Numbered from the stretch's first letter, positions 16,932 through 26,711 are shown. The stretch: DNA of 32,898 nt from Marinobacterium sp. (GCA_003250495.1 QKGH01000325.1:1-32898), one strand, 5' to 3'. The notes: generated by a model from the sequence alone, not told the origin. Numbers and translations are program-made.

Positions 16932-17642
16932 TCAGGGCACGGAGACCACGCCGGCGGCGCTGACGGTGCCGCTGATTTCGCGTCCCGAACGCTCGTTACG
17001 GACACCGATGCGCTGTCCCAGGCGACCGTCTTCCAGTGCGATGCCGAAGGCCCGAATCAACAGGCCGTTGCCCCGTACCTCGATGGTCACACGATCGCCT
17101 TTGAGCACGGCCAGGGCCTCCTGCAATTGATGGGGGGAGAGGATCTCGCCCAGGCCGATGTCGGTTCTGGCGTTGAGACCGACCACGTCCTGCATCCGGG
17201 TGAAATAGCCGCCATCGAGTCGTACCACGTCCTGCTCGCTGAGGCCAAGGGATGATGCGGCGATCTTGCTGTTACGCCGGATCGGTGCGCGGGCGGTGAC
17301 GACGGTCATGAACTGCTGCACCCGGGCCGTCAGGAACAGGCTCCAGCTGCGGGGTGATTGGCAACTGGCTTTGGCCGTGACCCGGTCGCCGGTGGCGAAC
17401 GGGAGTTCTATCTGCAGGGGGTGGTTGCAGGGCGCGAGCGAAAGCGCGCTGTTGACCGGGTTTACGGTTACCTCGACCCGACTCTCTGGTACTCTTTCTT
17501 GGTAAGCCCGTTGTATGGCAACCGAAACCTGTTGTTCGATAGATGCCTCCGCGCTGGTTGCAGCGGCGGCTTGCGGGGGGAGCAGGGCTGTTAAAACAGT
17601 GGCGAACAGCAGACAAACTGTTGTTAAATTGGAAAAGTTCAC
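16932..17642 (-). CDS. flgA: Flagellar P-ring assembly protein FlgA (start uncertain: GTG 17642 or ATG 17687)
   Basis: Signal peptide, then SAEASIEQQVSVAIQRAYQE...GDRVTIEVRGNGLLIRAFGIALEDGRLGQRIGVRNERSGREISGTVSAAGVV SAF-like C-terminus. Confidence 0.92.
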   Translation of the reverse strand: MNFSNLTTVCLLFATVLTALLPPQAAAATSAEASIEQQVSVAIQRAYQERVPESRVEVTVNPVNSALSLAPCNHPLQIELPFATGDRVTAKASCQSPRSWSLFLTARVQQFMTVVTARAPIRRNSKIAASSLGLSEQDVVRLDGGYFTRMQDVVGLNARTDIGLGEILSPHQLQEALAVLKGDRVTIEVRGNGLLIRAFGIALEDGRLGQRIGVRNERSGREISGTVSAAGVVSVP

Positions 17643-17710
17643 GCCTAAGTCCTGGAACCGCAGGGCTTTAATGGTACGACATCGCACCGGCCTCGGAGTT
17701 TGAAACGATC

Positions 17711-18649
17711 ATGTCAGGGATACTGGATAGTGTAAACCTGCGTACCCAGATGGTGGGGCAGAACAGGCTTGAACTGCTGCTGTTCGGTCTGGAAACCAGT
17801 CAACGCTATGGCATCAACGTTTTTAAGGTCCGTGAGGTGCTGCAGTGTCCCGAACTGACTGAGGTCCCGCGGCAGACTACGGCGATCAAGGGCATGGCAC
17901 ATATCCGCGGGGAAACCATCCCGGTGCTGGATCTGTCCGAAGCGATCGGCCGTCGTCCCATCCCCGAAGAGGAACAGCGCAAGGCGTTCCTGATCGTGGC
18001 CGAGTACAATCGCCGCACGCTGGCGTTCCTGGTGCGCAAGGTCGATCGTATTCTGAATACCCAGTGGGATCAGATCATGCCGCCGCCGGCGGAGATCGGT
18101 TCGGAGAACTACCTGACGGCCGTCTTCGAGTACGAGGGCAAGCTGATCGAGATCTTGGATGTCGAGCAGATTCTGGCCGATCTGTACCCCATGCCCACCG
18201 ACGTCAGCGACGAGGTCGCCAACAAGGATGTGAGACAGCGGGCGCAGCAGTATCATGTCCTGATCGTCGACGACTCCGCCGTCGCCCGTAACCAGATGCA
18301 GCGCAGCCTGGAGAGTCTGGGGGTTAAAGTCACGGCGGCGAACAACGGTCGTCAAGCCTGGGAACTGCTGAAGGGGATGGCGGACAAGGGGGTCGATGTG
18401 GAGCAGCTGTTCCTGATGGTCATCTCCGATATCGAGATGCCCGAGATGGACGGCTACACGCTGACGGCGATGATTCGCGAGGACAATCGGATGCAGAAGA
18501 TGCATATCGTGTTGCACACCTCCCTGAGTGGCGGCTTCAACGTCTCCATGGTCAAGAAAGTGGGTGCTGACGGTTTCCTGGCCAAGTTCAATCCCAACGA
18601 TCTGGCGGCAGTCGTCGTCAACAGAATCAATCAGCAGCGCGCCAACTGA
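17711..18649 (+). CDS. cheV: Chemotaxis protein CheV (CheW-like plus receiver)
   Basis: N-terminal CheW-like domain (NVFKVREVLQCPELTEVPRQ...IRGETIPVLDLSEAIG), C-terminal receiver VLIVDDSAVARNQM...ISDIEMPEMDGYTL. Confidence 0.95.
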   Translation: MSGILDSVNLRTQMVGQNRLELLLFGLETSQRYGINVFKVREVLQCPELTEVPRQTTAIKGMAHIRGETIPVLDLSEAIGRRPIPEEEQRKAFLIVAEYNRRTLAFLVRKVDRILNTQWDQIMPPPAEIGSENYLTAVFEYEGKLIEILDVEQILADLYPMPTDVSDEVANKDVRQRAQQYHVLIVDDSAVARNQMQRSLESLGVKVTAANNGRQAWELLKGMADKGVDVEQLFLMVISDIEMPEMDGYTLTAMIREDNRMQKMHIVLHTSLSGGFNVSMVKKVGADGFLAKFNPNDLAAVVVNRINQQRAN

Positions 18650-18657
18650 CAACGGAT

Positions 18658-19503
18658 GTGCCAGTGAATCGAAGCTTCAGGGTGGGTGCTGACGAGTTCC
18701 GTCAGTTCAGTGTATTTCTAGAACAGAGCTGCGGTATCTTGCTCGCCGAGCACAAGCAGTACCTGGTTCAGAGCCGTCTCGGCAAGATCATGCAAACCGA
18801 AGGCTGTGCCTCGCTGAGCGAGCTGATCGACCGCTTGAGGGGGCCGGGTGCGGGGGCGCTGAAGGAAAGCGTCATCAACGCGATGACGACCAATGAAACG
18901 CTGTGGTTCAGGGATGTCCATCCGTACGATATCCTGGCCAACCGGCTGTTGCCGGAGCTGCAGTCCACGCGCCGGTTCCAAAAGCTGAGGATCTGGTCGG
19001 CCGCCTGTTCGACGGGGCAGGAGCCCTATTCGATCAGCATGATCATCGATGAGTACAAGTGTACCAATCCCGGGGCTTTCAGCACCGGAGAAGAGATCGT
19101 CGCGACCGATATCTCCACCGCGGTGTTACAGCAGGCGCAGTGTGCCGAATATGAGTTGCTGGCCATTGGGCGGGGATTGTCGCAGCAGCGTTTGAAACGC
19201 TATTTCACCTCCGATCAGAGCGGTAGCTGGAAGGTGCGGGCCGATATTCGCGACCGGGTCCGGTTCCAGAGTTTTAACCTGTTGGGTCAGTATGCCGTCT
19301 TGGGGCAGTTCGACATCATCTTCTGCCGCAATGTGCTGATCTATTTCTCCTCCGATGTGAAGACCGAAATCCTGCGCAAAATGCACCGGCAGTTACGCCC
19401 CGGCGGATACCTGTTGCTGGGGGCCTCGGAATCACTGTCCGGGCTGTCCGACCTCTATCGCATGATCCACTGCCGCCCGGGCATCATCTACCAGGCGATC
19501 TGA
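18658..19503 (+). CDS. cheR: Chemotaxis protein methyltransferase CheR
   Basis: INAMTTNETLWFRD, IWSAACSTGQEPYSISM, DIIFCRNVLIYFS, GGYLLLGASESL; GTG start. Confidence 0.96.
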   Translation: MPVNRSFRVGADEFRQFSVFLEQSCGILLAEHKQYLVQSRLGKIMQTEGCASLSELIDRLRGPGAGALKESVINAMTTNETLWFRDVHPYDILANRLLPELQSTRRFQKLRIWSAACSTGQEPYSISMIIDEYKCTNPGAFSTGEEIVATDISTAVLQQAQCAEYELLAIGRGLSQQRLKRYFTSDQSGSWKVRADIRDRVRFQSFNLLGQYAVLGQFDIIFCRNVLIYFSSDVKTEILRKMHRQLRPGGYLLLGASESLSGLSDLYRMIHCRPGIIYQAI

Positions 19504-19601
19504 CGTCGCCGCCTCCCGGCAAGGCGGCACTGGCCTTGCCGCCCGTGCCGGAAAAACCTTGCCGCTCGGCCCGCTCGAAAACCGTATTTTTCATTGCCCG
19601 C

Positions 19602-19621
19602 GCCCGTGGTTTCGGGCTTTT
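19602..19621 (+). terminator. Possible terminator downstream of cheR
   Basis: gcccg-tggttt-cgggc-tttt. Confidence 0.4.
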
Positions 19622-19628
19622 GCTGCAT

Positions 19629-19644
19629 TGGCATATGCATTGCT
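19629..19644 (+). promoter_or_regulatory. Sigma54 promoter upstream of flgB
   Basis: TGGCATATGCATTGCT: GG-N10-GC, matches TGGCAC-N5-TTGCW; 33 bp before flgB ATG. Confidence 0.85.
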
Positions 19645-19676
19645 TTATTCCGGTTGGAGTAAAGGGAGAGTGATGC

Positions 19677-20075
19677 ATGGCGATCAATTTCGATTCGGCA
19701 CTGGGGTTACATGAAGACGCGTTGTTGCTGCGTGCGCGCCGGGCCGAAGTGCTGGCGAACAATATAGCCAACGCCGATACGCCGAACTTCCAGGCCCGCG
19801 ATATCGACTTCAATGCGATTCTCCGGGGGGAGAGCGAGCGGATGAGCATGGCCCAGGTCACCACGCAGTCCGGCCATATGAGTGACTTCATCGCGCCCGA
19901 CTTTGCCGCCGAGCTGATGTACCGAACCCCGATGCAGCCCTCCGTCGATGGCAATACCGTCGAAGTACAGCAGGAGATGGCGCGCTATACCGATAACGCC
20001 ATCCGCTTCCAAAGCTCCTTTACGTTACTCAACAGCAAGTTCAAGGGCCTGATGGGCGCAATCAAGGGTGAATAA
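19677..20075 (+). CDS. flgB: Flagellar basal-body rod protein FlgB
   Basis: LRARRAEVLANNIANADTPNFQARDIDF. Confidence 0.97.
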   Translation: MAINFDSALGLHEDALLLRARRAEVLANNIANADTPNFQARDIDFNAILRGESERMSMAQVTTQSGHMSDFIAPDFAAELMYRTPMQPSVDGNTVEVQQEMARYTDNAIRFQSSFTLLNSKFKGLMGAIKGE

Positions 20076-20077
20076 CG

Positions 20078-20512
20078 ATGTCGCTGTCTAATGTGTTCAA
20101 CATCGCCGGTTCCGCCATGAATGCCCAGAGCATCCGGCTCAATACCACGGCCAGCAACCTGGCCAACGCCGAGAGCGTCAGCTCCAGCGACGGCGAGACC
20201 TATCGTGCCCGCAAGCCGGTGTTCCAGGTACAGCAGCCGTCAGCGGCTGACTATACCGCCGCCGAGGCGGGCCTGGTTCCCGGCCAGGGGGTGCAGGTTA
20301 CCCAGATCGTGGAAAGCGATGCGCCGCTGCGGATGGCGTACGAACCCAATCATCCGCTGGCGGATGAAAACGGTTACGTCTATTACCCCAATGTGAATGT
20401 GGTGGAGGAGATGGCCGATATGATTTCGGCCTCGCGCTCCTTCCAGATCAACACCGATATTATGAATACTGCCAAGCAGATGCTGCAGCGGACGCTGACG
20501 CTGGGCCAGTAA
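20078..20512 (+). CDS. flgC: Flagellar basal-body rod protein FlgC
   Basis: NVFNIAGSAMNAQSIRLNTTASNLANAESV...YPNVNVVEEMADMISASRSFQINTDIMNTAKQM. Confidence 0.97.
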   Translation: MSLSNVFNIAGSAMNAQSIRLNTTASNLANAESVSSSDGETYRARKPVFQVQQPSAADYTAAEAGLVPGQGVQVTQIVESDAPLRMAYEPNHPLADENGYVYYPNVNVVEEMADMISASRSFQINTDIMNTAKQMLQRTLTLGQ

Positions 20513-20534
20513 GGTGTGAACAGAGGCAGATGCC

Positions 20535-21218
20535 ATGAGTACAGTGGATGGAACGAGCAGTAGCTCGAATATCTATGAGCTGATCAATCAGCAGAATCAG
20601 TCGTCCAGCACCTCTTCGAGCAGTCAGGCGGCTGAAGACAGCGAAATGTTCATGAAGCTGATGATCGCGCAGCTACAGAATCAGGACCCGACCAATCCGG
20701 CGGATACCACCGATTTCATGCAGCAGATCTCCAGCATGAGCATGGTGGAAAGTATCAATAACCTGGTCAGCAACATCGATGACCTCGGCAGCTCGCTGCT
20801 CAGCGGTCAGGCGGCATTGCAGGCGTCGTCGATGGTGGGGCGCAGCGTGTTTGTCGAGTCCGATATCGCGCAGGTGACGGAGGTGGGCGGTCGCGTCGAC
20901 GGTTTGGTCTCGCTGGAGAACAGCGCCAGTGACGTGCGTATCTCTATCTACGACGGTGCTGGCAACCTGATTGACCGCAGCAATATGGGGAACGTGGAGG
21001 CGGGGGATCACAACTTCAGTTGGGTCGCCAATGAGGACCTTCCGGTGGGGAACTACCGCATAGTCGCCGAGCAGTTGGTTGGCGACGAATACGAACAGAT
21101 ACCGGCTTACATGGGGTTCACGGTCAACAGCGTGACCCTGGGCCAGAACGGCATTGGCATGACCATTAACACCAGCGCCGGCTCGGTGAGCATGGATGAA
21201 GTGAAACAGATCGGTTGA
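20535..21218 (+). CDS. flgD: Flagellar hook capping protein FlgD
   Basis: MFMKLMIAQLQNQDPTNPADTTDFMQQISSMSMVE. Confidence 0.96.
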   Translation: MSTVDGTSSSSNIYELINQQNQSSSTSSSSQAAEDSEMFMKLMIAQLQNQDPTNPADTTDFMQQISSMSMVESINNLVSNIDDLGSSLLSGQAALQASSMVGRSVFVESDIAQVTEVGGRVDGLVSLENSASDVRISIYDGAGNLIDRSNMGNVEAGDHNFSWVANEDLPVGNYRIVAEQLVGDEYEQIPAYMGFTVNSVTLGQNGIGMTINTSAGSVSMDEVKQIG

Positions 21219-21232
21219 ACGGGGATTAGAAC

Positions 21233-23209
21233 ATGGCAGGTTTCAGCACAGCGGTAACGGGCCTGAAAGCATCGTCGACGATGCTGGATGTGGCCGGTAA
21301 CAACATTGCCAACTCGAGCACCACCGGCTTCAAAGCGTCGCGGACCGAGTTCGGCGACATCTACGCGACCGCCGTAGTGGGCGCGGGCTCATCCAACATC
21401 GCCGGCTCGGGTGTCACGGTGACCGATATCGCTCAGGACTTCAGCGCCGGGACCATCGAGTTCACCAATAACAACCTGGACCTGGCGATCAACGGTTCGG
21501 GCTTCTTCCAGCTGGACGATGGCCAGGGCAGCGTGACCTACACCCGCGCCGGGGCGTTCGAGCTGGACAAAAACGGCTATATCGTGTCGAAGACCGGCAA
21601 ATATCTGCAGGGGTACGGCCTGGACGAGGATGGTAACCGCTTGCCGATCGGCAACCTGGCGGTGACCCAGAAGGAGAGCCCGCCAAAGGCGACCGAGAGT
21701 ATCGACCTGTCCTTCAACATCGACTCGCGCGAAGATCCGACCGAGTTGCTGACACCCTATGACAAGGACGAGCCGGCCTCCTTTACCTACACCACGACGG
21801 TGCGCAGCTACGACAGCCTCGGCAATGAGCATACGATCAAGTTCAATTTCGTCGAGCAGCGGCCGCAGAAAGAGGTGCACCGTCTCGCCTATGACGGCAC
21901 GTCGACGTTCACCCTTTCGGGGGTGTCAATCGATGCAACCGCATTCGATCCCACGGCGGCTGACAGCCGCGATGCGGCACCGGATGGCGCACAGCGGATC
22001 GGCGCAGATGCGCTGGCGGCGTTGCAGGATACCGATCCGCGTATTTTCGATGTGGAGTATGATGACGCGGATGGCCAGCTACGGGTGATCTTCAAATCCG
22101 ATTCCACCGAATATGGGGAGCTGTCGTCGTCGTTGGAGTATGTACCCAGCACCTCTACCACCCAGGCGGTGTCCTGGACGGCGAGTAACGAGCAGCAGTA
22201 TTTCGCGCTGACCGACACGCTGACCGGCGCGGCGGCAAACATCTCGATTGCCGGTGTACCGATTCAGATCGATCCGGGCACCGATACGTTGACCGCGGAA
22301 GATATCGCGAATGCGATCATCGCCAAGCGCTCGACGATCATTCAGGCGAACCCGGATATCGAGAACATCAGTTACGACGCGAACGTCGGTAGCAATGGCT
22401 CGCTGGTAGTCACCTATAAATCCGATGCGGGCGATGTTTCCGACCGGGTATTGGCGCTGAGCCAGGATTCGACGGTGTTTACCGGAACCGCGGATGCGAC
22501 GACGGGGATTATTGCGCCGGATGCCAAGATCGATGGCGATAACTCCTATCAGGGGGTTTACCGTGCCTACTCCTACTTGAACAACGAGGAGGCGCTGGAC
22601 ATGGGTAAAGCCAAGGATCCCGGCGAGGCGTCGGGTACCGAGGTCGGACCGGTGATCATCAAGTTCGATCCCTCCAACGGCCTATTGGTATCGGTAAACG
22701 GCAAGGAGGTCACGCCCGGAGCTCCGGTGCCCAAACTGACTATTTACGGCGCCGACCCGGCCGATCCGGATACTGAAATCACGCTGGATCTCGAAGGTTC
22801 TACCCAGTTCGCCTCGGCCTCCATCGTCAAAAGCCAGTTGCAGGACGGCTACACGAAAGGCGATCTGATCGGCGTCACCTTCTCGAGCACGGGGGAGATG
22901 GTGGCATCCTTCAGTAACGGCCAGAACCAGTCGCTGGGCGTCGTGGCGGTTGCCACGTTCGAGAACCAGTCCGGCCTGCAGCCCAGTGGCGATACGGAAT
23001 GGAGTGCGACGCTGACGTCGGGCGATGCAATCCTCAACCCGCCGGGAACCGGTTTGAACGGTACGCTGCGTTCCGCGGCGCTGGAATCCTCCAACGTCGA
23101 TCTGTCGGCGGAGTTGGTGAAACTGATCGAGGGGCAGCGTAACTTCCAGGCGAACTCCAAGACGCTTGAAACCCTGAATACCGTGACCCAGACCATCCTG
23201 CAGATCTGA
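21233..23209 (+). CDS. flgE: Flagellar hook protein FlgE (enlarged central region)
   Basis: MAGFSTAVTGLKASSTMLDVAGNNIANSSTTGFKASRTEF start and ELVKLIEGQRNFQANSKTLETLNTVTQTILQI end; 658 aa. Confidence 0.96.
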   Translation: MAGFSTAVTGLKASSTMLDVAGNNIANSSTTGFKASRTEFGDIYATAVVGAGSSNIAGSGVTVTDIAQDFSAGTIEFTNNNLDLAINGSGFFQLDDGQGSVTYTRAGAFELDKNGYIVSKTGKYLQGYGLDEDGNRLPIGNLAVTQKESPPKATESIDLSFNIDSREDPTELLTPYDKDEPASFTYTTTVRSYDSLGNEHTIKFNFVEQRPQKEVHRLAYDGTSTFTLSGVSIDATAFDPTAADSRDAAPDGAQRIGADALAALQDTDPRIFDVEYDDADGQLRVIFKSDSTEYGELSSSLEYVPSTSTTQAVSWTASNEQQYFALTDTLTGAAANISIAGVPIQIDPGTDTLTAEDIANAIIAKRSTIIQANPDIENISYDANVGSNGSLVVTYKSDAGDVSDRVLALSQDSTVFTGTADATTGIIAPDAKIDGDNSYQGVYRAYSYLNNEEALDMGKAKDPGEASGTEVGPVIIKFDPSNGLLVSVNGKEVTPGAPVPKLTIYGADPADPDTEITLDLEGSTQFASASIVKSQLQDGYTKGDLIGVTFSSTGEMVASFSNGQNQSLGVVAVATFENQSGLQPSGDTEWSATLTSGDAILNPPGTGLNGTLRSAALESSNVDLSAELVKLIEGQRNFQANSKTLETLNTVTQTILQI

Positions 23210-23225
23210 TACCTCGCTGTTGGCG

Positions 23226-23249
23226 CTCTCCGGCCGTGCGGCCGGGGAG
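23226..23249 (+). other. GC-rich hairpin between flgE and flgF
   Basis: ctctccggccg-tg-cggccggggag (includes G-U); no T-run. Confidence 0.55.
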
Positions 23250-23287
23250 GGCTCCCTTCTCTCCGGTAATGCTGTCCCGTCTTTAGC

Positions 23288-23303
23288 TGGCATATCCCTT
23301 GCT
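23288..23303 (+). promoter_or_regulatory. Sigma54 promoter upstream of flgF
   Basis: TGGCATATCCCTTGCT: GG-N10-GC with TTGCT -12 element; 53 bp before flgF ATG. Confidence 0.83.
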
Positions 23304-23355
23304 ACTTTCCCGGTAGGCCGTATCGAGCGGCAAAGATTTACCTGTTGGAGCGGAT

Positions 23356-24099
23356 ATGGACAAAGTGTTGTACGTCGCCATGACCGGGGCGCGCCAGAAC
23401 ATGGTTGCGCAACAGGCCCATGCCAACAACCTTGCGAACGCCACCACCACCGGTTTCAAGGCCGACCTGGAGCAGGCCCGCGCCATGCGGGTGTTGGGCG
23501 ACGGCTACGCCTCCCGCGTGTATGCGATGAGCGAGCGTCCGGGGACCGATACCAGTGCCGGGACGTTGATCCAGACCGGGCGCGAGCTGGACGTGGCCAT
23601 CGATGGCGATGGCTGGATCGCGGTGCGCGCGCCGGATGGCGGTGAGGCCTATACCCGTGCCGGAGAGCTGCAGATCAATGCCGCCAACCAACTGGTAACA
23701 GGCAGCGGTTTGCCGGTCATCGGTAACGGCGGTATCCCGATCACGATACCGGAAGCGCAGAAGGTGGAGATCGGCGATGACGGCACCATCACCATCCGCC
23801 CGGCCGGAGAGAATGCGGTCGAGGTCGCCGTGATCGATCAGCTCAAGCTGGTACGGCCGCAGCCGGGCTCCTTCTACAAGGGGGCGGATGGCTTGATGCA
23901 CAACGATGGCGGTGTGCCGCTGGTCCAGGACCTCAACGTGCAACTGCGTTCGGGCTATCTGGAGTCCAGCAATGTCAACGCGGTTTCCGAGTTGACCTCG
24001 GTGATCGGCCTGGCACGGCAGTTCGAGATCCAGGTCAAGATGATGAAAACGGCAGAAGAAAATTCGAGTGCCGCTGCACAGATACTGCAGCTGAGCTGA
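23356..24099 (+). CDS. flgF: Flagellar basal-body rod protein FlgF
   Basis: MDKVLYVAMTGARQNMVAQQAHANNLANATTTGFKADLEQ. Confidence 0.96.
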   Translation: MDKVLYVAMTGARQNMVAQQAHANNLANATTTGFKADLEQARAMRVLGDGYASRVYAMSERPGTDTSAGTLIQTGRELDVAIDGDGWIAVRAPDGGEAYTRAGELQINAANQLVTGSGLPVIGNGGIPITIPEAQKVEIGDDGTITIRPAGENAVEVAVIDQLKLVRPQPGSFYKGADGLMHNDGGVPLVQDLNVQLRSGYLESSNVNAVSELTSVIGLARQFEIQVKMMKTAEENSSAAAQILQLS

Positions 24100-24117
24100 T
24101 AGCGGGGGAACAGAGAG

Positions 24118-24903
24118 ATGCAAGGCGCACTTCACGTCGCAAAAACTGGGTTGAGTGCCCAGGACACCAACCTCAAGGTGATCTCGAACAACCTGGCTAA
24201 CGTCAGTACGGTCGGCTTCAAGAAGGATCGTGCCGTCTTCGAGGATCTGCTGTACCAGATTCAGCGCCAGCCGGGGGCGAACTCGGCCGCCGACTCCCAA
24301 CTGCCGTCCGGCCTGCAACTGGGTAACGGTGTGCGTACGGTCGGCACGCAGAAGCTGTTCCAGGAGGGCGAGTTCCAGGTAACCGGCGAATCCTTCGATG
24401 TGGCGATCAACGGCCGCGGCTTCCTGCAGGTACAGCTGCCGAATGGCGATATCGGCTATACCCGTAACGGCCAGCTGCATCTCGATAGCGAAGGGCGCCT
24501 GGTCACGGCGGAGGGGTATCCGCTGGAGCCGGAGATCACCCTGCCCGGCGAAGTGCTGACGATGTCGATCGGCAACGACGGCACGGTCGAAGTGGTCGTG
24601 GCCGGCGATGCGACACCGCAGGAGATCGGCCAGCTGGAGGTGGCCAACTTCGTCAATCCCCAGGGGTTGCAGGCGATCGGCCAGAACCTGTTCCTGGAAA
24701 CGGCCGCCAGTGGGGCGCCCCAGGTCGAGGTGCCGGGGGAAAACGGCACCGGTATCCTGCAACAGGGGATGCTGGAGGGCTCCAACGTGAATGCGGTGGA
24801 GGAGCTGGTCAACATGATCACGACCCAGCGTGCCTACGAGATCAACTCCAAGGTGATCTCGACGGCGGATCAGATGCTCTCCTACGTGAACCAGCAACTC
24901 TAA
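24118..24903 (+). CDS. flgG: Flagellar basal-body rod protein FlgG
   Basis: ALHVAKTGLSAQDTNLKVISNNLANVSTVGFKKDRAVFEDLLYQ...NMITTQRAYEINSKVISTADQM. Confidence 0.98.
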   Translation: MQGALHVAKTGLSAQDTNLKVISNNLANVSTVGFKKDRAVFEDLLYQIQRQPGANSAADSQLPSGLQLGNGVRTVGTQKLFQEGEFQVTGESFDVAINGRGFLQVQLPNGDIGYTRNGQLHLDSEGRLVTAEGYPLEPEITLPGEVLTMSIGNDGTVEVVVAGDATPQEIGQLEVANFVNPQGLQAIGQNLFLETAASGAPQVEVPGENGTGILQQGMLEGSNVNAVEELVNMITTQRAYEINSKVISTADQMLSYVNQQL

Positions 24904-24929
24904 CGATAACCTGATCCGGGATAGATAAG

Positions 24930-25604
24930 ATGCGCATTGCAGGTTTGCTCGTCGGGCTGACAACGCTACTGCTGGCGGGGTGTGTCAATACGCCGCCGAA
25001 ACCCGATAACCCCTACTATGCGCCGGTGACGCCCGCGCCCCAGCCGGTCGCGCAGCCGGCCACGGGGTCGATCTACAACGCGGCGACGGCGATGAACATC
25101 TATGGCGACGGCCGGGCATACCGGGTGGGCGACATCATCACCATCGAGTTGCAGGAGAACACCCAGTCGTCGAAGAGCGCCTCGACGACGGTCGATAAGA
25201 CCAACGACACCAATGTGTCGGCCGGCACCGCGTTCGGACGCGAGGTCGCGCTGTTCGGTAATCCGCTGAGTGCCTCGCTCAGCAGTGACAACGCCTTCGA
25301 CAGCGAAGGCACCTCGGATATGAGCAACAGCCTGAATGGCAACATCACGGTGACCGTGCACGAGGTGCGGCCAAATGGGACCCTGTTGGTGAGAGGCGAG
25401 AAATGGCTGACCCTGAACCAGGGCGACGAGTACCTGCGGATCAGCGGCATCGTGCGGCCACAGGATATCGACGAGAGCAACACCGTGGTCTCCACCAAGT
25501 TGGCTGATGCGCGCATCAGCTATAGCGGTACCGGGGCGGTACATGAATCCAACGTCATGGGCTGGCTGGCACGTTTCTTTATCAGCCCGCTGTGGCCGTT
25601 CTGA
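24930..25604 (+). CDS. flgH: Flagellar L-ring lipoprotein FlgH
   Basis: Lipobox LLLAGC; YRVGDIITIELQENTQSSKSA; GWLARFFISPLWPF C-terminus. Confidence 0.97.
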   Translation: MRIAGLLVGLTTLLLAGCVNTPPKPDNPYYAPVTPAPQPVAQPATGSIYNAATAMNIYGDGRAYRVGDIITIELQENTQSSKSASTTVDKTNDTNVSAGTAFGREVALFGNPLSASLSSDNAFDSEGTSDMSNSLNGNITVTVHEVRPNGTLLVRGEKWLTLNQGDEYLRISGIVRPQDIDESNTVVSTKLADARISYSGTGAVHESNVMGWLARFFISPLWPF

Positions 25605-25622
25605 TTGCGGAGGTTGTTGGGG

Positions 25623-26711
25623 ATGAAAGCGCTATTGATCTTACTGGTTGGCCTGCTGGCGCTGCCGGCCCAGGCAGAGCGGATCAAGGATATTGCCAGC
25701 GTGATGGGGGTGCGTAGCAACCAACTGGTCGGTTACGGGCTGGTGGTCGGTCTCGATGGGACCGGCGACAAAACCAATTTTACCTCCACCACCTTTCGTA
25801 ACATGTTGAATAACTTCGGCGTTGCGGTTCCGCCCGACGTTAACCCCAAGTCGAAGAACATCGCCGCGGTGGCGATCCATGCGGAACTGCCGCCCTTTGC
25901 CAAACCGGGGCAGACGATCGATATCACCGTTTCCGCGCTCGGCGATGCCAAGAGCCTGCGCGGCGGCAGCCTGTTGATGGCCCCGCTGAAAGGGGCCGAT
26001 GGGCAGGTTTATGCCGTTGCGCAGGGTAATCTGGTGGTTTCGGGGTTCGGGGTTGAGGGGAGCGACGGCTCGCGCCTGTCGCTCAATGTGCCGAGTGTCG
26101 GCCGTATTCCCAATGGGGCGACGGTGGAACGGACGGTGCCGAACGGCTTCTCGCAGGGCGACGCCCTGGTGCTGAACCTGAACCATTCCGACTTCACCAC
26201 CGCCCGCCGCGTCGCCGAACAGATCAATGGGCTGCTCGGCCCCGATACCGCGCGGGCGCTGGATGCGACCTCGATCCAGGTCCGGGCTCCGCGCGATGCA
26301 TCGCAGCGGGTCTCCTTCCTCTCCGTGCTGGAGAACCTGAACGTCGACCCGGGACAGGAGGTCGCGAAGGTCATCATCAACTCCCGCACCGGTACCATCA
26401 TTATCGGCGAGAACGTGAGGGTATCGCCGGTGGCGATTACCCATGGCGGGTTGACCGTGGCGATCACCGAGAACATCGATGTCAATCAGCCGGATACCCC
26501 CCTGGCCGGCGGCCAGACCGTGATTACGCCGCGTACCGGTATTCAGGTGGATCAGGGCTCGGGGCATATGTTCGAGTTCCGCCCCGGCACCTCGCTGAGC
26601 GAGATAGTCGATGCGGTCAACCGTGTCGGTGCCGCACCGGGTGATCTGATGGCGATACTGGAAGCGTTGAAACAGGCCGGCGCACTGCGTGCCGAACTGG
26701 TGGTGATCTGA
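25623..26711 (+). CDS. flgI: Flagellar P-ring protein FlgI
   Basis: [46 protein letters not shown] 25623 preceded by ggagg. Confidence 0.97.
   Translation: MKALLILLVGLLALPAQAERIKDIASVMGVRSNQLVGYGLVVGLDGTGDKTNFTSTTFRNMLNNFGVAVPPDVNPKSKNIAAVAIHAELPPFAKPGQTIDITVSALGDAKSLRGGSLLMAPLKGADGQVYAVAQGNLVVSGFGVEGSDGSRLSLNVPSVGRIPNGATVERTVPNGFSQGDALVLNLNHSDFTTARRVAEQINGLLGPDTARALDATSIQVRAPRDASQRVSFLSVLENLNVDPGQEVAKVIINSRTGTIIIGENVRVSPVAITHGGLTVAITENIDVNQPDTPLAGGQTVITPRTGIQVDQGSGHMFEFRPGTSLSEIVDAVNRVGAAPGDLMAILEALKQAGALRAELVVI

Noticed and set aside
17673-17688. Sigma54-like GG...GC in the cheV leader
   Set aside because: Spacing is GG-N9-GC and the TTGCW element is absent, so it fails the sigma54 consensus.
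23338-24963. 541-aa antisense ORF opposite flgF/flgG
   Set aside because: Antisense to two clearly identified genes in GC-rich DNA; His/Arg/Leu-rich translation with no recognisable domain. Mirror-frame artefact.
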